Below are positions 18,210 through 27,279 of a stretch of DNA of 64,000 nucleotides, piece by piece. The stretch comes from Sporolactobacillus putidus (GTDB lineage: Bacteria > Bacillota > Bacilli > Bacillales > Sporolactobacillaceae): positions 331,382-395,381 of the forward strand of contig NZ_BMOK01000002.1 of the NCBI RefSeq assembly GCF_014647035.1, in the 5' to 3' direction. The position numbers and the translations under genes are program-made. Numbering within the stretch: the first letter of the stretch is position 1; every line of letters starts with the position of its first letter. The notes under the pieces were generated by a model. It was given only the letters and a program-made list of their open reading frames with translations, did not search any database and was not told the origin of the DNA.

Positions 18210-19055
18210 CTATTTATCTTTTCTGAACAGACCGTAAACCGCCGCAGTTTCAACAACATTGGTGAACGCCAGTGGATCAGCCATCCTGATGACACGTTTT
18301 AAATCATAAAGCTCATAGCGTGTGATCACGATCATCAAAACTTCTTTATCCTGATTGGTGAAACCACCTTTCGCCGGAATGCGCGTGATGCCGCGTTCAA
18401 GAGCGGCATAAATCGCCTGCTGTACCTCTTTGGCCTTATTGGTCACAACCCAAGCGGTCAGTTTGACATAACGTGTATGAATCGCATCAATCACCCGGGT
18501 ACTCACATACAACTGAAGAAGCGTGTACAGCGCCCTGCGCCAGCCAAAAAAGAAACCCGCGGAGAGGATGATTAATGCGTTGAGTCCGAACATGTACACG
18601 CCGATGGGACGATCCTTCGCACGCGAAAGGATCATTGCGACGATGTCCATCCCGCCGGTTGAAGCGCCGAATTTAAGTGTCAGGCCGACCCCGGTCGCCT
18701 GAACCACACCCCCGAAGACTGCGTTCAGCAGAATATCGCCGGTTAGCGGATACACTGGAACGATAGCCATGAAAAAGGTCGTCAGCGCGACACTGATGAC
18801 ACTGTACAGCGTGAACCGGTGCCCGACCTTTATCCATCCTACCCAAGCAACAGGGATGTTCATCAGCAGGAGCAAAAGCCCGGTACTGACATGGATCGCC
18901 GTCGGCTGAAGCAGCGCGGAAATCAGCTGAGCAATACCCGTTACGCCTCCCGAAAGGACTTTAGCCGGAATTAAAAACAGGTTCAGCGAAACGGCGTTAA
19001 GAAATGCGCCGATCACAACAATCGTAAGCACCTTGATTTCCTGATAGACAGCCAT
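18210..19055 (-). CDS. YitT-family membrane protein (DUF161/DUF2179)
   Basis: The 281-residue protein has about five N-terminal membrane helices (DUF161; ...FLIPAKVLSGGVTGIAQLI, FGASTGGMDIVAMIL) and a C-terminal soluble DUF2179 domain (RGITRIPAKGGFTNQDKEVLMIVITRYELYDL...), the standard organisation of the YitT/YpjC/YqfU family, of which Bacillus has several paralogues. The function is unknown. The ATG follows GGAAGG. It lies upstream of the ABC-F leader on the same strand but that unit has its own promoter. Confidence 0.85.
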   Translation of the reverse strand: MAVYQEIKVLTIVVIGAFLNAVSLNLFLIPAKVLSGGVTGIAQLISALLQPTAIHVSTGLLLLLMNIPVAWVGWIKVGHRFTLYSVISVALTTFFMAIVPVYPLTGDILLNAVFGGVVQATGVGLTLKFGASTGGMDIVAMILSRAKDRPIGVYMFGLNALIILSAGFFFGWRRALYTLLQLYVSTRVIDAIHTRYVKLTAWVVTNKAKEVQQAIYAALERGITRIPAKGGFTNQDKEVLMIVITRYELYDLKRVIRMADPLAFTNVVETAAVYGLFRKDK

Positions 19056-19311
19056 GCAAACCTTCCTTCACATTACTTTTTTCAAATCGTATTTTAGAAA
19101 ATTAACCTGATAACAGCACTCCGCATTTTCGCTCATTAGCAAAATAAGCGGGTCTCTATTCTTATCACTTACAAATTACCACATTGCAGAAAAATGCTCA
19201 ATCGAATTTCCGGCTGTTTCAGGATAAAGAATACTTTCCTCAAAAGGATATTTTAACACGTTTCCGTCAAAGCTATCATTAGAATTCAGAATGCAAGCAG
19301 GAGGGCTTTAG

Positions 19312-19854
19312 ATGAAATTTCTCTCTTTATTCGTCATACCGTGCCTGGCGGTCTCTATTTTTATCCCGTCGGCGGCAAATGCGGCTTCATGTCCCCCGGC
19401 TGCGGCGGCGCACGGCCAAGATGCCCATCTGAAAACGGATCGGCAAAAATGGCTGATCCAGGTCATTGATGATTATGCCTCTCCTGACCTGAACACCCGG
19501 CTGAAAAAAGATCTCGCTGTCCGCGAGCAACTGTTGAATGAATGGAAAAAGACACCTGCCTATCAGAAACATAAAGCGGAATGCCAGAAAAGCGGCTTCG
19601 ATCAGGAAAATAAACAGAAGATCGAGAGCATTCATAAACAGTTCGAAGAAGGAAAAATTTCCAAGCATCAGGCTCAGAAAGAACTGGCTGCGCTTCACGG
19701 AAAACAAAAGGGCATGCACGGCGTTTTCAGACAGTTGAAATCTGCCGTAAAAAACAAGGACAGGACGGCCGTTCAGGCAGCACTCGAAAAGCTGGATCAG
19801 CAGTTAAAAGTATCCAATCAATGCCTGTCACACAAAATTTCCGATCAAACCTGA
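19312..19854 (+). CDS. Secreted helical protein of unknown function (180 aa)
   Basis: A clear signal peptide (MKFLSLFVIPCLAVSIFIPSA, cleavage near ANA-A, residues 22-25) precedes a hydrophilic, Lys/Gln-rich, probably alpha-helical exported domain. Cys residues occur soon after the cleavage site (SCPPA), in the middle (AECQKSG) and near the C-terminus (NQCLSHK), so a disulphide is possible. A ribosome site GCAGGAGGG precedes the ATG and a strong terminator follows the gene, so it is a real monocistronic gene. I do not recognise the family. Confidence 0.75.
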   Translation: MKFLSLFVIPCLAVSIFIPSAANAASCPPAAAAHGQDAHLKTDRQKWLIQVIDDYASPDLNTRLKKDLAVREQLLNEWKKTPAYQKHKAECQKSGFDQENKQKIESIHKQFEEGKISKHQAQKELAALHGKQKGMHGVFRQLKSAVKNKDRTAVQAALEKLDQQLKVSNQCLSHKISDQT

Positions 19855-19880
19855 GCATAACAGGCTTTATCAGAGCGAGA

Positions 19881-19923
19881 AAAAGACCGCTTCGAAAAGG
19901 ATTCTTTCGAAACGGTCTTTTTA
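19881..19923. terminator. Bidirectional terminator
   Basis: A long hairpin (AAAGACCG.TTCGAAA / TTTCGAA.CGGTCTTT) flanked by A and T runs separates the secreted-protein gene from the convergent RND pump gene. Confidence 0.9.
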
Positions 19924-19934
19924 ACAATCTTTAA

Positions 19935-22900
19935 TTATTCGGCAGCTTCCTCTCTTCTATTTCTTTTTCTGCCGCGGAATTTCATCAATGTTTCATAAAC
20001 GATCGGAACAATAACGAGTGTCAGGATCGTCGAGCTGGTAATGCCGCCAATGACAGTAACGGCCAGGCCCTTCGAAATCAGGCCGCCGCTCCCCTCCATG
20101 CCGAACGCGAGCGGCAGCAGTGCGAAGATTGTCGCGATTGCCGTCATCAGGATCGGCCGGATTCGCGTCCCGGCGGCTTCGAGAATGGCCTCTCTTGTGT
20201 CTAGCCCTTCTTTTTCTTTATGGATAACCCGGTGGATAAGCACGACTGCGTTCGTGATGACGATACCAATCAGCATGAGCGCGCCGATCATGGACGAAAC
20301 GCTGATCGTGTCGCCGCTGATCAGCAGGGCTACCAGACTTCCGATAATCGCGAACGGAAGCGAAAAGAGAATGGCGAGCGGTGCCAGGCCCCCGCCAAAG
20401 GTCAACACGAGGACAAAATAGACAATAATGATGGCGGCAAGCATCGCCATGCCAAGCTGACTGAACGAATCGTTCATCTGCTGCGACACACCGGAAAATG
20501 AGACGCTCGTTCCGGTCGGAAGGTGCATTTTGTTAATCTTCTTCTGCAGCTCTGCCGTTGCTGCGGATACATTTTTCGCTGTCACGTTTGCTGTCACCTG
20601 CGCATACAGCTTACCGTCACGCTTTGTGATCGATTGCGGCGACTGCCCTTTCTGGACACCGGCAATATCGCTTATCTTGACTTGATTTCCAGTGGGCGAC
20701 GCAATGGTCTGATTCGTCAGATCACCGATACTGTTGATACCGGAATCGCTGGCGGTTTTTAAATAAACATTCAGATCGCTTCCGGAAGGCCGCTTGATCG
20801 ACGTCAGCGCCTGATTATTCGCTATACTGCTCGACTGCATCAGCGTCTGTGCGATCTGGCCCGCGGAAATACCGTATTGTCCCAGTTTCGCCTGATCGGC
20901 AGCGATCGTATATTGATCATAGGACTTGGATAGGCTGGATCCGGCCTGGGAAAAATTGCTGTCCTGTGCGACAAGGTCTACCAGGTTATTGACTACAGGG
21001 CGCAGATCGTTCATCGAATTTCCGTACACGTACAGCGTCAGCGTGCTGGTACTGGATCCGCCGGAACCGAAATTCTGCAACTGCCAGTCACCCTGATTCG
21101 AAACCTTTTTCAGGTCCTGGAGTGTTTTTTCCTGAAGCTTTGCAAAGTCCGGCGTACTGTTTTTGTAAGAGGTGAAGAAGAGTGCCTGATTAGCCGAAGA
21201 CTGGAACATGGCGGTCGAACTGGATCCGCCGATCGAGTACTGCATTTTTGTCATATTCTTATTGGATTGCAGATATTTTTCAGCTTTGAGGGCTGCCTTT
21301 TCCGTATCTGCAACGGTCTGGCCCGGATTCGGATTGTACGAGATGATCATTTGTTTCTGCGAATCGTTCGGCAGGAAGCTTGCGCCGATATGCGGAACAA
21401 GGAACAAGCTGGCAATAAAAAGGACAACGGCCGATCCAAAGACGATCATTTTGTGATTAAGTGCGCCGTTCAGAAGCCTGCGATAAAAAGAAGCGAGTTT
21501 GCCCGGGTTTTCTTCACTATGCGTTTTCTTCTTCAGACCCCTTTTAAACATACTGTCTGCCAGCATCGGCACAATCGTGATCGCGACAAGCAGCGAAGCG
21601 AGCAAAGAAAAGACGATGGTTAAGGCAAATGGCAGGAAGATCTGCCCAATGACTCCGCTGACCGTGGCCATCGGCAGGAAGACGGCAATGGTCACGATGG
21701 TCGACGACATGATCGGAATGAACATTTCGTGAGCGGCTTCCCTGATCAGGGCCATGCCGCTCAGTTTTTCTGTGGACAGCGACATTCTTCGGTAAATGTT
21801 TTCGATGACGACAATGGAATCGTCGACGACACGCCCTATGGCAATGGTCATTGCGCCCAGCGTCATGACATTAAGCGTCACGTTCATTTGTTTCAGAACG
21901 AGCAGGGCAATAAGCAGCGAAAGAGGAATCGAGACAACAGAAATCAAGGTTGTCCTTATATTTCTAAGGAAGAGCAGGATCACAAGCATCGCAAAGACGG
22001 CACCGTAAATCGCCTTTTCCAGCATTGTGCTGACCGACTGCTGGATCGGCTGCCCCTGATCATACATGGCAACGGCCTGAATGCCGGTATTATTCTTTTC
22101 AAACTTGGCAACTTGATCTTTGACTCCGTTAACAACGTCCACCGTGTTTGCATCCTGACCCTTGACGATCGACAAACCAATGGACTGTTTTCCGTTCGTC
22201 CGGGAGATGGACTCTGCCTTCTTCTCATACGTTACGTCGGCAACATCCGAGAGCCGGACGGTCGGTATTTGCTGTGCCTGAACCGCGGCGCTTTGCCCCG
22301 CACCCAGGGACCGGCTGCTGCCCTGAACACCCGATGTGCCCGACCGGATCCCGGTTCCTTGCATAGACGCTGATCCCGCGCCGGCCTGACCGGAGCTTCC
22401 GGCCACTCCCTGCAAGGAGGACGCGCCCTGGGGCACAACCGGTATTCTGATATTCTTAAGGTCATTGACCGATTGGATGTTGCCGCTGACAACGACCGAT
22501 TTCTGGGATTTATTGATGGTGTACAAGCCAAGCGGTGTTGAGATAGTATTTCCCTTAATCAGGTTGACAACTGTATCCTGATTGAGTCCGTATTTTTTTA
22601 ACTGATCCGCGTTAAAAGAGATCTGAACATCTTCAGTCTGCTGTCCGGACAGCGTGACAGAGGAGACACCGCTCACACTCTCAACAGCAGGGAGCAGATC
22701 ATTTTGCACTTTACTAGTCAGCTGGTCCAGCGACTGCCCTTTTCCGGTAATGCTTAAGCTGTAAACAGGCATGGCGTTCATACTGATTTTCATGACATTG
22801 GGCTTCTGTGCCTGGGAAGGAAGAGTGAGCTGATCGACGACTCCTTTGATGTCGTTGACGGCCTGATTCATATCCTGGTTGTAGCCATATTCTACGACGA

Positions 22901-23174
22901 CTGAAGACATCCCTGTCGCCGATGTGGAGCTGACATTCTGGACTCCCGGCAGTGACCGAAGCTTTTGCTCGATCGGCTGGGTAATGCTGCTGTCGATTTC
23001 ATCAGGCGTCGCTCCGTTATAAATCGTCGAGACACTGACTACCGGAATGTTGAAGTTCGGCATGGTTTCCATCTTCATACTCGCGCCAGCGTAGATACCG
23101 CCGACGATCACAATCAGTGTCAGCAGCCAGACAGCCAGTTTGTTATGCATCGAAAAAGAAATGATTTTTTTCAC
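19935..23174 (-). CDS. swrC: RND-family efflux transporter (AcrB/SwrC-like)
   Basis: This 1,079-residue proton-driven RND transporter has the twelve-helix, two-loop plan of the HAE1 family. The proton-relay aspartates are visible in GRVVDDSIVVIENIYRRM, and the N-terminal half begins NKLAVWLLTLIVIVGG as in Gram-positive SwrC/YerP, which exports surfactin-like amphiphiles. A Gly/Ser/Gln-rich stretch of about 55 residues (about 249-304) interrupts the first large loop and is unusual. I chose the GTG at 23174, 8 bp after GGAG, over a GTG at 23183. No adaptor or TetR gene is adjacent. The substrate is unknown. Confidence 0.85.
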   Translation of the reverse strand: MKKIISFSMHNKLAVWLLTLIVIVGGIYAGASMKMETMPNFNIPVVSVSTIYNGATPDEIDSSITQPIEQKLRSLPGVQNVSSTSATGMSSVVVEYGYNQDMNQAVNDIKGVVDQLTLPSQAQKPNVMKISMNAMPVYSLSITGKGQSLDQLTSKVQNDLLPAVESVSGVSSVTLSGQQTEDVQISFNADQLKKYGLNQDTVVNLIKGNTISTPLGLYTINKSQKSVVVSGNIQSVNDLKNIRIPVVPQGASSLQGVAGSSGQAGAGSASMQGTGIRSGTSGVQGSSRSLGAGQSAAVQAQQIPTVRLSDVADVTYEKKAESISRTNGKQSIGLSIVKGQDANTVDVVNGVKDQVAKFEKNNTGIQAVAMYDQGQPIQQSVSTMLEKAIYGAVFAMLVILLFLRNIRTTLISVVSIPLSLLIALLVLKQMNVTLNVMTLGAMTIAIGRVVDDSIVVIENIYRRMSLSTEKLSGMALIREAAHEMFIPIMSSTIVTIAVFLPMATVSGVIGQIFLPFALTIVFSLLASLLVAITIVPMLADSMFKRGLKKKTHSEENPGKLASFYRRLLNGALNHKMIVFGSAVVLFIASLFLVPHIGASFLPNDSQKQMIISYNPNPGQTVADTEKAALKAEKYLQSNKNMTKMQYSIGGSSSTAMFQSSANQALFFTSYKNSTPDFAKLQEKTLQDLKKVSNQGDWQLQNFGSGGSSTSTLTLYVYGNSMNDLRPVVNNLVDLVAQDSNFSQAGSSLSKSYDQYTIAADQAKLGQYGISAGQIAQTLMQSSSIANNQALTSIKRPSGSDLNVYLKTASDSGINSIGDLTNQTIASPTGNQVKISDIAGVQKGQSPQSITKRDGKLYAQVTANVTAKNVSAATAELQKKINKMHLPTGTSVSFSGVSQQMNDSFSQLGMAMLAAIIIVYFVLVLTFGGGLAPLAILFSLPFAIIGSLVALLISGDTISVSSMIGALMLIGIVITNAVVLIHRVIHKEKEGLDTREAILEAAGTRIRPILMTAIATIFALLPLAFGMEGSGGLISKGLAVTVIGGITSSTILTLVIVPIVYETLMKFRGRKRNRREEAAE

Positions 23175-23183
23175 ATAATCCAC

Positions 23184-23620
23184 TCCACTTAATTATTTTT
23201 TTCATTCATTCTTGTATGCATTTTTCAGGACTATCAATTCCTGTTCCGTTAGCCTCCTTTCTGACTCTATACTAAGCTCAGACCCTGTGGTTGCGGAACA
23301 ATCTGCAGGTGTACTGCTCCATAAGACTTTCGGCGTAGTTTATAAAGTCATATTTAAAATCACAAATATTATAGAGAGCCAGAATGAACTGGAAATGAAC
23401 AAATTGTAAAAGATCATAACTTCCTGTCAGCTATTAAAGAAAAAAATCTATAAAGATACCATAAATAGAGCGTTGTGAATGAAACAACTTAGATTCTAAA
23501 TAAAATTATTCCTAACAGACATTTTACAGGACGATTCAATAAATAACGAGTTATAGTTTAACAAAATACTATAAAGAACGATGTATCACAGATGCCTGAA
23601 GTTACTCGCTCTGAAAGAAG
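23184..23620. other. Upstream region of the RND gene, no gene seen
   Basis: About 440 bp, AT-rich towards the right. A 65-codon plus-strand frame at 23212-23409 lacks a ribosome site and a recognisable product, so I do not call it. No operator or terminator is convincing. Confidence 0.4.
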
Positions 23621-23865
23621 TGTAAATCGTCCGGAAAAATGTGGCTATCGCCTCAAATGAGAAGCAAATCGCCCTCAGTTTTCGGTCAATCGCTCCTTTT
23701 TGGCCCGGATTCGCCCTGTTCCGGCAGAGTATCGCCCTGTCAGGTGTTAATCGCCCGGAAAAGTGTAGCTATCGCCTCAAATGAGAAGCAAATCGCCCTC
23801 AGTTTTCGAACAATCGCTCCTTTTTGGCTCGGATTCGCCCTGTTCCGGCGGGATCCCGATTTACC
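23621..23865 (+). repeat. Array 2: ATCGCCC motif at ~21-bp spacing, 124-bp unit duplicated
   Basis: The heptamer ATCGCCC (with variants ATCGCCT, ATCGCTC, ATTCGCC, ATCGTCC) recurs about eleven times at 19-22 bp intervals. The sequence from 23626 is repeated from 23750 with few changes, an offset of 124 bp. The array ends about 15 bp before the sbcC stop codon. It shares the core and spacing, though not the unit sequence, with arrays 1, 3 and 4. Confidence 0.85.
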
Positions 23866-23877
23866 GAACCTTTTTCG

Positions 23878-26800
23878 TTACAAAACTTCCATTCTGACCC
23901 GGCTTCCTTTTCCAGAAGGCAGCGCCGGTTCGACAATCAGCCTTCGCGGCAGCCGTTCCCGCATCTCGGGCACGTGGCTGATCACACCGATAGAAAGCCG
24001 GCGCATGTGCAATTTTTCGAGAGCGGTCACCACTGTATCCAGAAGATCAGGATCGAGGGTTCCGAAGCCTTCGTCAAGAAAGAAGAACTGCAGAGGCACA
24101 TTGCCTCGCAGCTGGATCTGTTCCGAAAGCGATAATGCAAGCGCGAGCGAGGTCAGAAACGTTTCGCCTCCAGAAAGTGAGGAAACCGGCCGCCGGACTC
24201 CTCCATTGCCGTCGTCCCGGATACGGAATCCGCCCGATCCATCCACTTCAAGCGCGTACCGGCCGCGCGTCAGATCCCCCAGCCGCTTCGATGCGGCCAG
24301 ACAAACCTGCTGCATCTGCTCCTCAGCCACGAATTCGACAAATGCATTGCCACGGAAAACGCGCTGCAATTTTTCAAACTGATCGGACGCTTGCTGCGTT
24401 CGTTTACGATCGGATTCAAGTTGTTTAAAAAGGACATGCTTCTCTTCCAAGCCTTCCAGCTCCTTGGCGTCCGCTCCGTAACGCTCGCTCAGCGTCTGAA
24501 CCTCTCTTTTCAGACAGTTGCAGCGCTTTTCCACTTCATCCAGCTTTTCCCTGTCCACTGACCTGCCCATCAGCTTTTCCGAGAGTGACTGCAGATCTGA
24601 AACAAGTCTTGCTTTCTCTTTTTCAAATGCGGCAATCTCCCCGTCAAACGCTGCCCGCGTCTCTTCCGGAAGATGAGCGGCAAGCACTTCTTCCCTTTTT
24701 TCAAAACTTGAACGTGATATCCGGCCGGCCCATCTTTCTTCGGCCTCCCCTTTGGACCTTTCCGCCCTCTCTTTTCTGTCCGAAGCATTATTAAAACGCT
24801 TGTCTGCCTCGATGTGGACGGTGAGCGCTTGCTGCCATTCCCGGTAGCTGTTTTCACGATTTCTTTTCATTTGTTCGATGACCTGATTCAGCTTGGACAA
24901 GTTGTCTTCTATCGGGTCGTTCTCCGCCAGGTTAAGAGCCTTTAAGGCAGCGACATCGCGCGTGCACGATTGTTCAGATGCATCCATTCTGCCTTTGATT
25001 TCATTCCAATTCGCCTCAAGCCCGCGGCTTTTCTCCTCCTTTCCAGCCAGTCTCTGCTCAATCAGATTGAGTTCTTGCCTTGCCTGAGCGATCTCCGTTC
25101 TGATCTTTTCAGCTTTCTGATCCGCTTCCTGTACCTTTCTGTATGTATTCTGAATTGCATCAATGGGCGGGAATTCATCGGGCCAGTTTTTCATGCGGTC
25201 TTCCATTTCTTTTTTCCGTACCAGTGCCGCGCTCTGTATCCTCTTCTTTTTCTTACCGTAAAAATTAAGCTGTGATTCCAGGGAAAGACGATCCGCCTCC
25301 ATTTGCCGCGCTTCGTCCGACAAACGGTCAAATGCCTCACCAAGGCTCAGCACATCTTGTTTTTCTTCTCTGACCGCGAGCTCCGTCTCTTCCAGAACCG
25401 GCTTGAAACCGGCTTTTTCCCAGTTGACAAATTCAGCGGCCTCCGAAACACCGTCAGGGAATTCTGCACGCAGAGCTTCAGAAAATAAGGCTGTGAATGT
25501 CCCAGACTGTTGTTCCAGCTGATTGAGGCATATTTTGATCTCCTGCTGCTGCAGAATCAAAGAATCGTCGGCTTTTTGATAAAAACGAATCGTTTGACTG
25601 ATCGCTTCCTCAGAAGGATACTTTCCGGCCTCCGCCGGATGCGGATGATGCACCGCTCCGCAGACCGGGCACGCCTCTCCGTCCTTCAGCTCCGTAGCCA
25701 GATTGAGGGACAACCGCTTTCTGAAAACTGTCTCCTGCTCCTTTTCCGCCTCTTCTCTCCTCGCTTTCAGATAGGCGCGGGCCATCCTGATGCGCTCGCT
25801 GATCACGGCTGCCTGATTATAAACAGCCTGATAACGTTTAAACAGTTGCCCGCTTTTTTCATCGAGCAGCTGCCTGTTTCTGCTGAGGCGATCCCGTTCA
25901 TCGCTGCATTCCAGCCATGCTTTCTGATTCTCGGTCCATTCTTTTCTTTTTTCCTTCAAATGGGAATCGATCAGATCGATAGCGGCTTTCTCGTCTAGTG
26001 CCTTACGAATGGCGGCTCTGCGGCCACTGGAAATTTCAAGCTTCTGAAGGGACTTCTCCAGCTGTTCCAGTTTCTTTAAAAGTTCCTCCTTGCGCTGCTT
26101 CTCCTTATCGCCCGATTGTCGGCAGCTCCTAATTTCGTGATCAAGTTTTGCCAGCGAAGCCGCATCGGCGGCCATTTCCCTTCGAACCCGGCTAAGCTGC
26201 TGCTGCAAGCCGAGCCCCTGAACAAGCTGCTGCTTGTGCTCGGAAAGAAGCGGGCCGCGTTCTTCCTCAACTTTCTTTGCTTCTTCGTGTACCCTCCTCT
26301 TTGACTCCTCGGCTGTTCCGGAAGCCGCAAAACGTTTTTCCGTCTGGGTAAAGACGTCATTTGCGTTCTGATATTCTTTTTCAGATGCAATCAGTGCCTC
26401 AAGGTAGGGCAATATTTTTTCTGCGGCGTCATCCAGTTCCAGCAGCCGTCTTTCTTTCTCAATGGCCGGCTGCTTTTCAAGAAGTGCCTGCAATGCCGCT
26501 GTTTTGGCTCTTTTTTCCTCCTGAAAATCCCACACCTGTTTGACTCTGTCCCGTTCGAGCAGTGATTTTTCAAGCGCGGTTCTCTTCCCGGCAAGCTCAT
26601 CGGTGACTTGCCGCAATCGTTCACGCAGCGTCTCAACCGCTTCTTTCGAGGCATCGCCCAGCACGGCTTCTTTTTCCGAAATCAGGGTCAGCCGCTGTTT
26701 TGCCGCGTCGGCGTGCCTTTTCAGCCTCGCCGTCAGCTCGTCTCCGTACTTCTCCAAATGGAACAGCCGCTGCAGCATCTGGCGTCTGTCGTTTCCTTTT

Positions 26801-27279
26801 AACGACAGAAATTCTGAGAACTTGCCTTGAGGCAATACGACGGCCCGGGTAAAATCATCATGTGTCAGTCCGAGTATCTCCTGAATCTTCCATGTGAGAT
26901 CGCGTTCTTTATCCGCCAGAACCTCCGTTTTTTCGCCCAGTTTCATCAATCGGCAGCTGCTCGTCCTCATTCCGCCGTCTTTTTTCCGTTTATAGGTTCT
27001 TTCGGCGCGGTAGCGCGTTTTTTTCTGTCCCGCCAATTCAAACGTGAAACCTACGGAAAGCTGGTCTTCCAACTGATTGAGTATGCCCTGTGTATGGTTG
27101 GCGGCGCGCTCAACCGTGCCATATAACGCCAGTGTGATGGCGTCCAGAATCGTCGATTTTCCGCTTCCGGTCGGGCCGAAAATCCCAAAGATGCCGTCGG
27201 CGCACAAGGATTCAAAATCAACATGCTGAACGTCGCGGAAACTGTTCAATCCTTGAAGTGTCAGTTCAACCGGTTTCAT
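23878..27279 (-). CDS. sbcC: Exonuclease SbcC (Rad50-like ATPase subunit)
   Basis: SbcC is the ATPase and coiled-coil subunit of the SbcCD nuclease that opens hairpins and trims protein-blocked or palindromic DNA ends. The 1,133-residue protein has Walker A (GPTGSGKST), two long coiled coils around a zinc hook (CPVCGAVHH, Cys about 537 and 540), and C-terminal signature SSLSGGETFLTSLAL with Walker B FFLDEGFGTLD. I chose the ATG at 27279, 8 bp after GGGGAG; it lies inside the end of sbcD (overlap about 14 bp), so the two are coupled. It is the last gene of addB-addA-sbcD-sbcC and is followed by array 2. Confidence 0.93.
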   Translation of the reverse strand: MKPVELTLQGLNSFRDVQHVDFESLCADGIFGIFGPTGSGKSTILDAITLALYGTVERAANHTQGILNQLEDQLSVGFTFELAGQKKTRYRAERTYKRKKDGGMRTSSCRLMKLGEKTEVLADKERDLTWKIQEILGLTHDDFTRAVVLPQGKFSEFLSLKGNDRRQMLQRLFHLEKYGDELTARLKRHADAAKQRLTLISEKEAVLGDASKEAVETLRERLRQVTDELAGKRTALEKSLLERDRVKQVWDFQEEKRAKTAALQALLEKQPAIEKERRLLELDDAAEKILPYLEALIASEKEYQNANDVFTQTEKRFAASGTAEESKRRVHEEAKKVEEERGPLLSEHKQQLVQGLGLQQQLSRVRREMAADAASLAKLDHEIRSCRQSGDKEKQRKEELLKKLEQLEKSLQKLEISSGRRAAIRKALDEKAAIDLIDSHLKEKRKEWTENQKAWLECSDERDRLSRNRQLLDEKSGQLFKRYQAVYNQAAVISERIRMARAYLKARREEAEKEQETVFRKRLSLNLATELKDGEACPVCGAVHHPHPAEAGKYPSEEAISQTIRFYQKADDSLILQQQEIKICLNQLEQQSGTFTALFSEALRAEFPDGVSEAAEFVNWEKAGFKPVLEETELAVREEKQDVLSLGEAFDRLSDEARQMEADRLSLESQLNFYGKKKKRIQSAALVRKKEMEDRMKNWPDEFPPIDAIQNTYRKVQEADQKAEKIRTEIAQARQELNLIEQRLAGKEEKSRGLEANWNEIKGRMDASEQSCTRDVAALKALNLAENDPIEDNLSKLNQVIEQMKRNRENSYREWQQALTVHIEADKRFNNASDRKERAERSKGEAEERWAGRISRSSFEKREEVLAAHLPEETRAAFDGEIAAFEKEKARLVSDLQSLSEKLMGRSVDREKLDEVEKRCNCLKREVQTLSERYGADAKELEGLEEKHVLFKQLESDRKRTQQASDQFEKLQRVFRGNAFVEFVAEEQMQQVCLAASKRLGDLTRGRYALEVDGSGGFRIRDDGNGGVRRPVSSLSGGETFLTSLALALSLSEQIQLRGNVPLQFFFLDEGFGTLDPDLLDTVVTALEKLHMRRLSIGVISHVPEMRERLPRRLIVEPALPSGKGSRVRMEVL

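Noticed and set aside
23212..23409. 65-codon plus-strand frame upstream of the RND gene
   Set aside because: It has no ribosome site and no recognisable feature.
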